Source: Hemicordylus capensis
Lineage: Eukaryota; Chordata; Lepidosauria; Squamata; Cordylidae
Reading direction: 5' to 3'
Assembly (NCBI RefSeq): GCF_027244095.1
Contig: NC_069657.1
Coordinates: 410,841,063 to 410,905,062, forward strand
DNA: 64,000 nucleotides
This document shows positions 44,800-56,809 of the stretch, in pieces. The notes under the pieces are model-generated. The model saw only the letters and a program-made list of their open reading frames with translations. It made no database searches and was not told the DNA's origin. The translations under genes and the position numbers were made by a program. The number at the start of each line of letters is the position of its first letter. The stretch's first letter is position 1.

Positions 44800-46116
44800 C
44801 AGGCTTCCCTCTAAGGTGTGCCTGTGTGCGTGCGCACCAATCCCCAGGCCCCCGCCCAGCTGTTTCTGGCAGGTGCACAGTCTCATGCTTCCCACCGCCA
44901 CCTAACCCCCGGCACCCCATTTCCCCAGCCGGGACGGGAAGCATTGCCCCATTTCCCCCTCTCCCTGGCCGGGCACCCTTTGCTTCCTCCCACCCCCCGC
45001 TGGGCCTTGGCTGCCTCCTCCTCCAGCCAGAGGAGGATGGGCGGTGGCGGCAGCTCCCCTCTGGCAGCCCAGAGAGACTGGAGATGGGGGCCTGGGGGCA
45101 GGAGGAAGAAGCTGGAGGAGAAGGAGGGAGGGAGGGAGGACGACGGTGGCGATGTGGTCCCTTCTTAGAATATGTTTACAATAAAATGCCATCAACAAAA
45201 CTTTTCTTCACGTGATCACAAACACAATACTTTTCAAGGTAGTCAGTCCACATATTCATCTGCCAGTCATCAAAGCCCTGGGCAGACAAGTAAAATGTGG
45301 AAATAATCGGGGGGGGGGGGGAGCGAAATTGCAGTTGCTACCTCTGCTCTAACCTTCATACGTTGATTTGGTCTTCTTCACTGAGCTGTGCATGTATAAA
45401 CTGTGTCTATACATAATTTGTCCCTGCAAAAATGTGGGGTACAAATACAGAGAGAGCATATATACATCTTCTGCATTTTAAGCTCCAAATGCAGATGATC
45501 CAGTTAATGTGTAGGTGCCAGGGCAAAGGCAGTGGGCATGATCCTACTCTACCTTATTACAAATACTGATTTTACCACCATTAGAGTCATTTCCATAGTT
45601 TTCATGTGAATAGCAATTAACGGTAGAGAAATCAATTTATGTACATAGAAACATAGGAAGCTGCCATATATTGAGTCAGACCATTGGTCTATCTAGCTCA
45701 GTATTGTCTTCACAGACTGGCAGCGGCTTCTCCAAGGCTGCAGGCAGGAATCTCTCTCAGCCCTATCTTGGAGATGCTGCCAGGGAGGGAACTTGGAACC
45801 TTCTGCTCTTCCCAGAGCGGCTCCATCCCCTTGAATGTAGGTTATAGAGTTGGAGGCAGGCTTCTCTCTACGTAGCTTCCCCATCCGCCCGGTACCCCAG
45901 AGAGACCGGAGGTAGGGTAAAAAAAGTTTTTTTAAAAATTGTGCACTGTGCGCTGTGCAGCACATTAATTATTTCAGGGGGCCTTGGGAATTCTTTTATA
46001 AAAAGATTCCATGTGTATGTGTGAGAGAGTGTGTGATGTGCACACACTGCCTTGATAGTACCGCCTAGGACAAAACTATTTCTGCTCCCTAGTGGTAAAA
46101 ATTAGAGGGAACACTG
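44800..46116. mobile_element. hAT element(s) of the TTAGAGGGA family
   Basis: A left end CAGGCTTCCCTCTAA (44,800) and a right end TTAGAGGGAACACTG (to 46,116) belong to the family of 25,331-25,518. Flanks CTTCCAGC and CTACCAAC agree at 6 of 8 bases. The left part is G+C-rich and simple in sequence; a 5S-like SINE fragment sits inside. It is either one interrupted element or two partial ones. Confidence 0.5.
45648..45835 (-). mobile_element. 5S-rRNA-like SINE, 5'-truncated
   Basis: Matches the body and 3' end of the copies at 8,297 and 17,652 (GACAATACTGAGCTAGATAG region, CCTATGT tail) but stops before the 5S-like head. This is the usual result of incomplete reverse transcription. Confidence 0.85.
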
Positions 46117-46469
46117 CTACCAACCAATCAGGCCAGGGGGCTTGTGCTACCAAGTGCTGGACTTTAGCAGTGGGATGAGGAAATGTCATGATTACACATT
46201 ACTGCAGAAACTGGGGGGGCATTGCTGGAGGAGTGGAGAATGGGAGAGCTGAGGTGGCCAAGGTACAGTGTTGCGCATCATCATTTCTTTTACCCTATCT
46301 TTTGTTATCCCCCCCCCCCGGTCATTTTCCTGGGCTCTGGAAGCTAACCCTTCCCCATCAGAACAGAACAGAACCCCTGTGAATAATTAATGCCATCTGT
46401 ATTGAAATGGTTAGTAATATGAAAGCTATAGTGGATACAGAAGCTATTGAAGGACTTCCTTTTTTCCAT

Positions 46470-47617
46470 CGTAATTGCAGCTCATCCTAGAATAATAGAT
46501 TGTATTCCCAGCATGCCTCAGGAGTAGACAATAAGTTTTCCACAGCAGAGTTTCCATTAGGAACAGGTGGAGCCCCAAGACCCCAGTTCCTTTCCTGTCT
46601 CTCCTAGGAGAACAGCTTAGAGAGAGAGCAAGAGCTCTAGAATTACTTTATTTTTCAACCTTGGACCAGTACTGCATCTTTACTACTCTCTCTTTCCCTG
46701 TCTTCTTTCTTGTATGAGCTATTGGGAAGGAAACCCTTTCCCTTTCCCTCTGCCTCTGCCTTTCAAAATTCCAAATATAATCTTTCTCATTCAGAACAAT
46801 TGGTGGTTAGCCTGTTACTTTAGTTTTCCCTTCCATCCTATGGAGCCGGCTCAGGCTTATGCAGCCCTATTGGGCTTGATGTCAGAGGGTCCCCATGGGG
46901 CTCTGCTGCCCACTCCACTGAGCCAGCTACCATGTGGGAAGAAGCGCTCCCTTTCCGCTACCCCTTTTACAGCCCGTGAACTTGCTCTCTGGCACCATCT
47001 TGGGGGAGGGGGAACCAGCAAATCTGCTTCCTCTCGCATCCCAGCCAGCACCAGGGAGTAGAGGAAAGGAGTAGAGGAAAGATACAAGCACCCCATTAAC
47101 TGTGAGTATTACCGCAACAGGACTTACAGAGAACAATCCTCCCATATCAGAGGACACCTCAACCTGGCTCAAAGAGTTCATAGCCAGGGAATTTAGAGCC
47201 CTCCTCCTACCCTACCTCTTGTGCCTCCGCTTCTCCCAAGGGCCCCTGCCAAGCCCTTCTCCACCTCCTCACCAGCCTCCAGCCCAGCTCGAAATGCCAT
47301 TCCAGCAGGGAAGAGGGATCGCTTTATCCCCAGAGTGGCGCAATCACAGAAACTGAGACACCATCATTCCTCCTCCTCTTCCAAGGGAGTCCCTCTCAAG
47401 AGAACCTCCTCCAGCTAGGCCCCTCCAATTCACCCTCCACCTGCATCTCCTGCCCCCATCCACACCAGCTTCTCCTACATCCTGTCTCTTCCTGCCTAAT
47501 CCTCATCCTTTGAGTCTGAGGAATGGGAGATATCAGACGAGGAGAAGCCTAACCAGGCTTCCGGGTCAAAGCACTTTATTCTAGCCACAGACTTTGAAAT
47601 ATTCATGGCAAAAGTGA
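46470..47617 (+). mobile_element. DIRS-like retroelement fragment (fossil)
   Basis: The left part resembles the left end and gag-like region of the larger DIRS element at 50,110-54,051: the untranslated leader has the same order of motifs, and the downstream peptides (for example ATDFEIFMAKVK against ADFDILLFKVK) are homologous. Only the gag-like part is seen. It is broken, with several breaks, and bordered on the right by a Sauria-type SINE. Same orientation as the larger copy. Confidence 0.65.
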
Positions 47618-47853
47618 AATGAAGGTTGCCAGTTAGAATCCCCGTTGGTATGTTTCCCAGACTATGGAGAACACATATCGGGCCGCAGCGATACAGGCAT
47701 AATCCCATACTGTGAAGCTATGCTGAAAGGCATCATCTCATACTATGCAGGAGATGGCAATGGTAAACCCCTCCTGTATTCTGCCAAAGAAAACCACATG
47801 ACTCTGTGGTTGCCAGGAGCTGACACGGACTTGATGGCACAACTTTACTTTAG
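47618..47853 (+). mobile_element. Sauria-type SINE, copy E, 5'-truncated
   Basis: Starts just before the B-box region (AGGTTGCCAGTTAGAATCCC), contains TATGTTTCCCAGACTATGG, a small internal duplication of the CATAATCCCATACTGTG type, and the tail GTTGCCAGGAGCTGACACGG. Confidence 0.8.
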
Positions 47854-48224
47854 TGATGCTGTGGCTGGAACATGGGATGTTCTGTATCCAAAGCATGTGT
47901 TCTGCCACACTGCACTATAGCTCCTCTCAATGTCATAGTCTCCTCTACCCCCCCAAAGAATTGTTTTTGAATGGTAAAGCATATAGGCATGTAATATGAG
48001 ATGTAACTTGTCATATATAAATGATCAAACTGTCAAGAGGTCTATAAACATTTTTGTTCTTATGTCAAATTTATTGGATGTCTGCTTACTGTTAGTTGTT
48101 GTGGCTTCTGCATGTGTGTGTTATAATTGTTACCTGTGTTGTACCTTTGAGTTGGGACTGAGAGGGATGAATCAAGTAATTTCAATAAATATTTTGATTT
48201 AGGAGGAAAGAAGAGCTATTTATA

Positions 48225-48285
48225 ATAATAATAACAGTAACAATAATAAACTTTATTTGTTAGCTGCCCCATAACAAATGGTTGT
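48225..48285 (-). mobile_element. L2-type LINE 3' terminus
   Basis: AAACTTTATTTGTTAGCTGC after an (AAT)n run is the same 3' terminus as 9,212-9,275. Only about 60 bp remains. Confidence 0.7.
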
Positions 48286-48289
48286 TGAA

Positions 48290-49315
48290 CAAAGTGCTTA
48301 CAAATGTCAGGGATTTCTTGATGTCATGTGAAATAGCCAATATTTTAATGTGATATTTTATCTTGTCAGAATTTGTGAAGGTGGTTAATTATTGACATAT
48401 CCTATTTTATTGCAGAGTACTTCATAACATACCTGGTGAAACACAATTATTCCTTTCTCTACCCATTCCTCCATTTGACAGATTATTGCATAATTCTCCA
48501 TATTCTAATAACATTTGGTTCAGTTGTACAGTATTGGTATAGTTAGGTGCAGTCTTCCTCTTCTGCTTCCAGCCTTAAATTAGTGAGATTGTTAATTAAT
48601 TAGCATCTTAATTTAGATTGCTGTCTATTTTGCTGTGTAGGTGTAAAGCAAAATGTTACTGGTATCTTGAGTCTGAGCTTTAGTTCTGGAATTGTCAGTT
48701 GATTTTGTTCAAGGTGCCTGCAGTGGTGAGCAGAACAATTATTTCAGTTGTTGTTGTGGTTGTGTGTTTTTTAAAAAAAGTTTTAAGCTTGGTTCATTCT
48801 AGTTTCCTTTTGGAGGCTGAATGCTGCTATTATTATTAAAACAAATAGTCTCTGTTAAATATTTCCTTATCTGCACTCGAGCTTTCTTGAGAAACCTGTT
48901 TTGTAAGTGGGTGAACTGAAAAAATTTAGAGCTCATGGTATGTTTCTATCACAAAGTGCTCTAGAAGCATATTGCTGTGGAATTGTTGTTCAGAGGTAGA
49001 TATAACCTTTGTGTTCTGAGATTGTGAGTGGTCTCTCTCCTGAAAGAAAAGAAACAGGAAATAGGTTGGGAGATTTTGGAACAGCGCTACCTTCAGCTTA
49101 GTGGATGCCAGTTCCATAAGTAGCCTTTATAGATGCTGGTCTGCTACAGTTTTACTCTCTCCTTCCTTGAGAATCCTAAGAGCCCTACTGGATCTGGACA
49201 GAGGTCTTGCTTTTTCCCTCAGTGGCCAACCCAATGCCTCTGGAAAGCCCACAAGCAGGCTCTGAAGGCCTTCTCTGCTGCTTTTCCAGCTTTGCATTGC
49301 CCTTAGAGATGAGAT
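48290..49315. other. Unannotated intron 1 DNA
   Basis: No gene or named repeat. Confidence 0.5.
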
Positions 49316-49412
49316 CACCAGAACTGTGCACAGTATTCCAAATGAAGCTGCACCATAGATGTACAGTATATGCAGGTCTTATTATACTTGGTCATTCTGT
49401 TTTTCCTAATAA
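49316..49412 (-). mobile_element. Old CR1-like fragment
   Basis: CACAGTATTCCAAATGAAGC and GCACCATAGATGTACAGTAT parallel the CR1 stretch at 21,757-21,800 (CAGTACTCCAGGTGTGGCCG, CACCATAGTTTTGTA) but are much diverged. An older insertion. Confidence 0.45.
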
Positions 49413-49841
49413 AAAGTTTTGTGGTTGCAGTGGAAACGGGTAAATGGAGGAAGGGAATACAATCTAAAGCAAAAAATATGGAGCAGGATGTAATTTATTA
49501 GAATTATTGAGACATGGTGCTTGAGTAATTTAGTAAAACAACAAATATTAAGATTAAATGCCATAACATTTTGTAAGTCAGTGCCAAAGTATGGGGAATA
49601 AACCAGTTTATGCTGAGTGGTCCCAAAGAACCACAGCCTGGGGAGTGGGGAGAGGCTGGCTGCCTCATGGATGTTTTAGGCTTCTTACTGTTTTTGTTTG
49701 CTCACCCCCCTCTCTCTTAAAAGAAAGAAAGAAAAAGCTTTAGTCCTTTTTCATTTTCCTTTTTTTCTTATTCTTTATTCTTTTTCTTTATTCTGTTCAA
49801 GGAAAAGCATATTGGCGGTATTGTGTCCAATTGCTTGATAT

Positions 49842-50036
49842 CAGGGTGGATTTGATTTAAATCAAACTGATTTAAATCACGATTTAAATCACTAGCAGGG
49901 TGGATAAAAATAAAAAAAAATCCAATTTAAATAAAAAAAATCCGATTTTTTTGATTTAAATTGGATTTTTTTGATTTAAATTGGATTTTTTTGATTTTTA
50001 TCCACCCTGCTAGTGATTTAAATCAAATCCACCCTG
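49842..50036. mobile_element. hAT-type palindromic MITE, 8-bp target duplication
   Basis: The 195-bp element has perfect ends CAGGGTGGATTTGATTTAAA and its complement, flanked by perfect CTTGATAT (49,834-49,841; 50,037-50,044). Nearly the whole element can fold on itself, and GATTTAAATC recurs inside. A second internal CAGGGTGG copy lies at 49,896. Perfect flanks indicate a recent insertion. Confidence 0.92.
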
Positions 50037-50128
50037 CTTGATATGTAAACCTGCTTCTGTCTTTTAGTGTTCTGGCCTGTGAGTACAAAGGTAATCGGAT
50101 GACGGATACATATTTTTCCCACTGTTAT

Positions 50129-50204
50129 ACTGAGCATGCTCTAGACAGAACTGGATCACGTGACTTGATTTGTTGCCGAAGGTGCCTCCCAGCCCCAGTT
50201 CCAG
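50129..50204 (+). repeat. DIRS left inverted terminal repeat
   Basis: 76 bp from ACTGAGCATGCTC to CCCAGTTCCAG. Its complement is found at 53,911-53,986 with six differences. Inverted rather than direct terminal repeats separate DIRS from LTR retrotransposons. Confidence 0.9.
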
Positions 50205-53200
50205 TTCTGTCTTGCTCGTGATAGGACTCTAGTGGAGAGAGATCTTGCTACCTTTAGTGTGTTTTGGCTTTTCTACTTGGATTTTCACATTTTGGCACTG
50301 CTTTCATCCTCATTCTGTCTTCGTTAGATTGAGCAAGGGTGGGAGGGGTGCTGTTCTCAGTTTGGCTTAACAAAAAACACCTCTGAAATTACTTTTTTCT
50401 GTTTTAATTCAGCTCAATTGGTATTTCCTCTAAACGTTTATTTTGCTTTCTGCCTTATCCTTTGAGCATTGCTCCGATGGAGCTAGCTCATGCCAAGCAG
50501 CTCCTACAGCTCCTTTTCGGAAGGCTCGCAGCTGCCGCAGAACCTAGGCAGCTTGCGGCAGATTTCATGGCGCAGATTTCATGGCTTTCATGGCGCCAGC
50601 TGAATCGGCTGCCTCTGCTCCTATCGCGGCCGCGGTTCCCGTTCAGGAGGCCAGGACTTGGGGGCAGCTTTTTGCTAAAGCTCCTAAGAAGTCAAAACAC
50701 TGCGGGGGCCAGCCCTCCCCCAAGAAAAAGAAATGGGGCAAGGAAACTCTTTCCAGGGCAGAAAGCCTACAATTGAGTGAGAGGCTGTTAATCAAAGCGG
50801 TATGTAAATGATCGAAAGCAAAAGCACAAGGGAAGGGCTCTCGAAATGGAGGAAGAAGTCATCCCAAACTGCTGCCTCATGAGGGGGACAACCAATGCCC
50901 TTCAGGTGACATACTGGCATCCTTGGCCTTGCCCGATATGGGCCCAGTGGCTGAGGGGGAAGTTGGCCCATGTATTCCTTCCCCATTGTGCAGGAGACGC
51001 CCCCCCCCCGCCTGTTAGTCATTCAGACGTGCCTCCAACGTTGCCAACAGCCATGAGTACTACAGCCCCTCCATTCTCCCCCAGGGTTACCCAGTGGTCG
51101 AAGGAGTTTTTCAGGAGGGAGCTACGTCCCAATTGCCCTCCCATTGAGCCACCTGCGGCTCTGCTTAACATACCAGTTATGGCCCCAGATATTCAGCCAC
51201 CCATGGCTCTGCCTAACCTCCCCCCGGCGGGCTCATTTCACGAGCCACCTGCGGCTCCAGTCTCAGTCCCGGCAGCACCTGCCCCGCTGGCACCTGGCCC
51301 CAGCCGTAGATGGCTGCGATTTAGAAGGGGCAGCAACAGGTTATCTTCCTCCTCACCAGACTTGAGCCCGCGCAGGCACGCCATCCCAATCTCTGAGTGG
51401 GGGCTATTCACACCAAGGCCACTGCCTCCCAGCTGCAAAAGGTAGCACAGACACTCATTGTCCTCCTCCTCCTCTTCCTCCTGGGAGATGGGAGGCCCAA
51501 GCGACCCAGGCACTCTCCCCCTCCTGTACTGCCCCCTTGTTGTTCTTACCTTGCCCACTTTACTTCCACAACCTCCCTCCATGATTCCCTTGCCTGCTTC
51601 CTCTGTCCCAGCCAGACCCGCATCTGCATATGATTCCTTGCACCCAGAACCGGCAGAACTTGTGGAACCTATTGCCTCCAATAAGGAGGATGGAGAGCTC
51701 TTGGATGAGGAGGTGGTCCCCCCCCCCCACAACTCAGCTAGACTTTTCAGCAGATTTTGACATTCTTTTATTCAAGGTGAAGAGAACAATCAACGGTGTG
51801 GCACCTTCTGAATCCATGAAGTTGTCATCTTCTTTAGATCAGAATGTCTTTCCTTCAAATGCTCCCATCTTTATGGCAGTACCCTTCCCTCCCCTCTTCC
51901 GCACAGTTATGTGTGCCCGGCTTCCTCCAAGCCAATCGGCAACCTACCTAAGAAGCTCTACCATCTTTCTCAAGAGGTAATGTCTTTCCTGGCCACCCCC
52001 AAAATAGACCTTCCGGTGGCCCAACTAGTGTCGGGCTTTATCTTGCACTCGGAGGGATGGGAGCAGTTAAAGTCACAGGAGGATAGGCGGTGTGATACCC
52101 TATTAAGAAAGGTTTACGATGCCACGGCCACTACTATTAAGGCAGCTACCACTAACTCCATTTTTGCTCGGGCTTCTGTGCTCTGGGTGAAGGAACCCGT
52201 GGCACTGGTCCCTCCAGAGCTCACTAAGCTTCACCAGGGCATCAACAAGATGGCCAAAGCCACGGCCCTTATGGCAGACTCCAATTTGGATTGTATACAA
52301 CAGTCCTCTAGGGCTGTGGTGGCAGGGATGGCGGCTCACTGGTCCTTGTGGCTCAAAAGCTGGAATGTGGCCTCTAAGTCTAAGCTCACCCTAACCTCAG
52401 TCCCCTTCTTAGGGGCTAACCTCTTCGGTCCTGCTTTAGGCCCTGTCCTAGTAGAAACTAAGGACAAAAAGAAGGCCGTGCCTTCCAATCGTAGGGATTC
52501 GCTTAGGTTTTTTCGAGGCCCAGCTCGCTCCTTCCATTCCAACAGCAATTCTTCAATTAGCCCTACTCCCAATTCTGAGATTTCCAACAGGGTCTATCAA
52601 GCTACCAAGGCAGCTTTTCTGCGCTGGGTATGTGCCAGCCACAAAGACCCTCTGCCCTCCGTTGTTCCTACAGACCGGTTTAGACCGGCGTCTTCAACCC
52701 AATACCCTTAGGCGGCAAGCTTCAGCACTTGCTTCAGTCCTGCAAATCTCTTCTTCCGACATGGGCCAGCCTTCTCTCCACCTGCATATATCCAGATTTC
52801 TCAGAGGGGCATCCAACCTGTCTCCACCGCCTCTCAAGCGTTTCCCTTCATGGAACCTCAACAAGGTTTTCAATGCTCTAACCAACCCCCTCTTTGAACC
52901 TCTTTCTACTATCCCCCTAAAGACCCTAACCTTCAAGGTCCATTTTCTGGATGCCATCTCCTCAGCACGTCGGGTATCCGAGCTAAGCGCCCTCTCTGTA
53001 CACAGGGAATTCTGCACCTTTCATTCAGATTCAGTCAACCTTCAGTTCGACCCTACATTCCTTCTGAAGGTTAACTCCATCTTCCATAGGTCACAGGTTA
53101 TAGTCCTGTCTTCCTTTTGCCCCTCCCCAGTCCATCTCAAAGAAAAGCTCTGGCATAAACTGGACGTGCGTAGGGCCCTCCACATCTTCATACGTTGGAC

Positions 53201-53563
53201 CAGGGACATTCACAAATCAGACTTGCTTCGTTTCCTTCCATGCACCCTGCTTGGGCAACAGGGTCTCCAAGGCCACTCTCGCTAGTTGGATCAAGTCTTG
53301 CATTCTCCTAGCCTATGCCTCCCTTAACCTACCTCCTCCAGGAGGGATTTACTGCTCATTCCACCAGGAGTGTGGCTACATCTGCGGCCTTTTCCGCCCA
53401 CACTCCGCTCTCAGAAATCTGCCAGGCAGCTACCTGGGCTTCCATTACGCCATTCATTCGCCATTACAAAGTCTCTTCACTGCCCAAGCAGCCACACAGT
53501 ACTCCAACAGGTGGTCTGATACCCTCCCATTGGTCTCTCTCATTAGCTTGGGCACATCCCTAC

Positions 53564-53644
53564 CTGATGAGCTCCTACACAGGGGGAAAAGGAACATTGG
53601 CTTACTGTGAAGGGTCCTTTTTCCCTGTGTTAGGAGCTCATCAG
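53564..53644. repeat. DIRS internal complementary region (hairpin)
   Basis: Two 30-bp arms (53,564-53,593; 53,615-53,644) with CTGATGAGCTCCTA pair with each other. The stretch 53,589-53,644 is also complementary to the outer right end, 53,998-54,051 (AAGGAACATTGGCTTACTGT shared). DIRS elements are known to carry such a region and are thought to use it to complete a circular DNA intermediate. Confidence 0.85.
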
Positions 53645-53910
53645 CCCCACCAGGATGTACAATTTTTCCTCATGCTTTAGGGGAAGAGATCTCCTGGCAT
53701 GCTTTCAAATGATGGCCTGGACTAATGGGGGAGACTGTTCTCAGGGTTACAGTATCCTAGGCTTTCTCTCCTCTGTCTCCTTATTTTATATACTCCTTGA
53801 TTTACGTTTTTCTGTTTCTTAACAAGTCTCTAGATCTCTCTCTCATACATATACCTTCGACTCATAGCAGTTCTCTCTCCACTTGACATATCTCACTCTG
53901 TGCAACAGCC

Positions 53911-53986
53911 CTGGAACTGGGGCTGGAAGGTACCTTCAGCAACAAATCAAGTCACATGATCCGGTTCTGTCTTGAGCATGCTCAGT
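53911..53986 (-). repeat. DIRS right inverted terminal repeat
   Basis: Complement of 50,129-50,204, 70 of 76 bases identical. Outside it, 53,998-54,051 repeats the internal complementary region in inverted orientation. Confidence 0.9.
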
Positions 53987-54051
53987 ATACAACCCTACCT
54001 GATGAACTAACATAGGGGGAAATAACCCTTCACAGTAAGCCAATGTTCCTT

Positions 54052-56809
54052 GTGCACATGGCAGTTTTTAGGAAAAACGTACTAAAACCAATTTTATTTA
54101 ATAAAACTGTATTTTTTGCAACACACTCATTTTAATAACTGTAAACATCTGATGACACATTTTAGGTGACTGCTGTCTTGTATCAACCCAGAATGGCCTT
54201 CCCTCATCACAAAACTTCCTGCTGTGGGCCTTTCTCTTTGTTAGTTCTTAATGTTTCTGCTTTAATCTTAACTAGTAATTTTCACATTAACTTCTCTCCA
54301 GCTCCCCACCCTCATATTGCTGCCTTCCACCCCTCACCTTCCATTCCCTACAAGCTTAGAGGTGTATCTCTGTGTGTATCTCTGTGTTTGTGTTTGTTTT
54401 ACTCCTCCCCCCCAGTCATGATGTCTCCCATTTGGATGGCAAATCTATGCTCAAAGTCCACTTCTTCTACCAAGACTCTTCTGGGCCACTATATCTTGAT
54501 CTGACCTGTACTTCCTGCTTCCAGTTATCCCTCGCTCTTGTATTGCATTGTCCCTATAACAAGCTCTGCCCTTCAACCTTGTCCCAGATGTTCTTGAGGA
54601 AGGGAATGCAATGGGAAAATGCTAAGAGTAGTGAAAATATCCACTATTATGTTAGCTAACTTCAGCTTGGTGGATGTGAAAGCTGGATAACTGCTGCTGC
54701 AGTGGTGACTTCCCCAGGGGTTCACATACTTTTCTGTGTGGATTCCTGCCTGGATATAATCGAGGTGGTGGTGGTTTGCTTGTCTGTGTAAACTGGATGT
54801 TAGGAGGATTGTGTCATTTCTGTGATGTTCAGTAGCACCTCTTGTGCTGTTGGTGCTTAATACATGCATAATTGTAGAGTGCAAACTGTGAGAAAACAGT
54901 GTCGTGGAGAGGATATGCTGCTTGGTTTGGAAAGGGGTTGTTTCAGGGTTTGTTTGGTGTGTTTTTTTAAAGGGGGACTCTATGTCTAATGGCCAACTAT
55001 AAGTATTGAATGTGTTTTAAAGACCGGTGTGCTGTGTTTCGGCATAAAAGCATGTGCATGCTTTCTTGTCCTTTTATTTTGAAACTTTGTTTACCAGCAT
55101 GTGTTGGCAAAGAAAGGATGGGAAAGAGCCATGTTCTTGGTGCTGCTTAACCAGCACCAATATGAACACTGAGCAGCGTGGACTTCATTTATTTAGTATG
55201 CCTCACTTTATTTGCAAACTTTTGGTGACATTGTCTCCATTACTAAAAAACTTGATATAAGAATTGTAGCTGGGATGGAATAGTATCCTCTGCTGTCTGA
55301 GAGCTGGCTCACATCTTGCCATGGGCATGTGTGCTCTGTTGGATAATGATTTAACATTGCATTGTTCCACATGGAAGCTGTAGTGCTTATAAAACAACAT
55401 GCTGTGCAGCTGGAGAAAATCACATGAAATCCTCTGAATGACAGCAGGAACTTGGTAAATATGGTGTTGGCATGGAGAGGCTTCCTTTTAATCCACCATA
55501 GTTGCATAGTGTAAATTTACCTGTTTAAACTTATTTTCAACTGTATGTGATGTTTTTATCACAAATGCTGCCACTTGGAAACTTATTTTGGTAGTGCTTG
55601 TAGGATTTGTAACATTTGGACTAATGCTTGGATGAAGAATATTGCATTTCCTTTCTATAGCCTTTAACATAAGTGTGGGTTTCAAAGAATTATGTTTCTC
55701 ACTGTAGTTTCCCACAGGACCTCTTTCTAAATAAAACCTGCTGGACTTTAGCCATCCATTGACCCCATATAACAGCTTCTAACTCCAATGTGAGTGGCAT
55801 GGTATTGGAACCACAGGGCCTGTTTTTAAACATTGTTTCAGTACAAAGTCAGCTTGTGAGTCTGACGCAAGTAGTTAGAAGCAAAACAATTGAAACTTAA
55901 GGTTGCTTTGTTTACAACTCCATTTTGAACACATGTCATTTTGATAGCCTTGAACTTAAAAACATTGTGCAAACTGTCTTTCTGTATGGTGGTGCATTAG
56001 CAGTGCTTCATATTTTATTGCAGAAATTGTGCTTTGCTGACTTAGTTTTGTTTGAAAATAGTATTGATTTTTGAGTGCTGACAATGTGCATTTTTGACAG
56101 CATATCTGGTATGGAGGTGAGTATGCTATCTGCCCTGAGTATAATCAAAAGGACTGCATCTGTGGTGCAGTTGGGGGAGGAGAGGGTTGGAATGAGACTG
56201 TCCAAATAATGCTGTCCAAATTCTGGTGACAGAACTGTACTGAAATCTATCTCAAGTTGTATGTAATGTGACTTCTCTGTAAGGTGGTTTATTTATTGCT
56301 CCTGAAAGGCCAAAGAAACAAAGCACACAGGATTGGGTTTGGAAGAAAGAAGGAACTTTGTTAATGCAAAGTACTTGAGTGATGGTGTATGCCCAAGTCC
56401 AAATATTACTGGATGAGATGATCTAGGTCAGGCCTTGGGCATTTTAATTTATTTTTTGGATCTAGGAACCAGCCCCAAAATTTGGAAGCCAGGCAATGGA
56501 CACTTGACAAAATTACCAGACTTGGGAATAGGCATTGTGAAGGATAAATGGGCTTCTCTTTATCCCCTTTACAAGTAACGTGCCTGGAACAGAAGCAGGG
56601 TTGCCTGGGACAAATAAAGATTTTATTAAATAACTATCTTTGTATATCCTATTTTAGTGTTGTGGTTAAAATTCTAGGCACCATAGCTCCCTAGTGTCTG
56701 GGTTTTGTCAAATCCTGACCCTAGGCCTATTTAAATCTGGCTTCTGACTCAATTTTGGGAGTGAAGTTTTTCTCGGTTGCCCTGGTCAATTACCTGTGAC
56801 AAGAAACAT
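54052..56809. other. Unannotated intron 1 DNA
   Basis: No gene, RNA gene or repeat that I can name. Confidence 0.5.

Larger units (their letters stand above)
50110..54051 (+). mobile_element. DIRS-like tyrosine-recombinase retroelement (fossil)
   Basis: Parts in order: left inverted terminal repeat (50,129-50,204); a gag-like region (about 50,460-52,710) with a Pro/Ser-rich first half and an alpha-helical second half; a tyrosine-recombinase region (about 52,710-53,520) with WNLNKVFNAL, AISSARRVSELSALSV and the C-terminal HSTRSVATSAAF and CQAATWASITPFIRHYK that are characteristic of DIRS recombinases; an internal complementary region (53,564-53,644); and the right inverted terminal repeat (53,911-53,986) with an outer extension to 54,051. 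I recognise no reverse transcriptase, RNase H or methyltransferase part, so it looks non-autonomous. It is broken, with roughly half a dozen breaks. The two terminal repeats differ at 6 of 76 bases, so it is of moderate age. Confidence 0.88.

Noticed and set aside
44772-45215. A 147-codon frame and neighbours in G+C-rich DNA
   Set aside because: Low-complexity G+C-rich interior of a hAT-like element, open on both strands.
53564-53644. A microRNA-like hairpin
   Set aside because: It is the internal complementary region of the DIRS element, also complementary to the element's right end.
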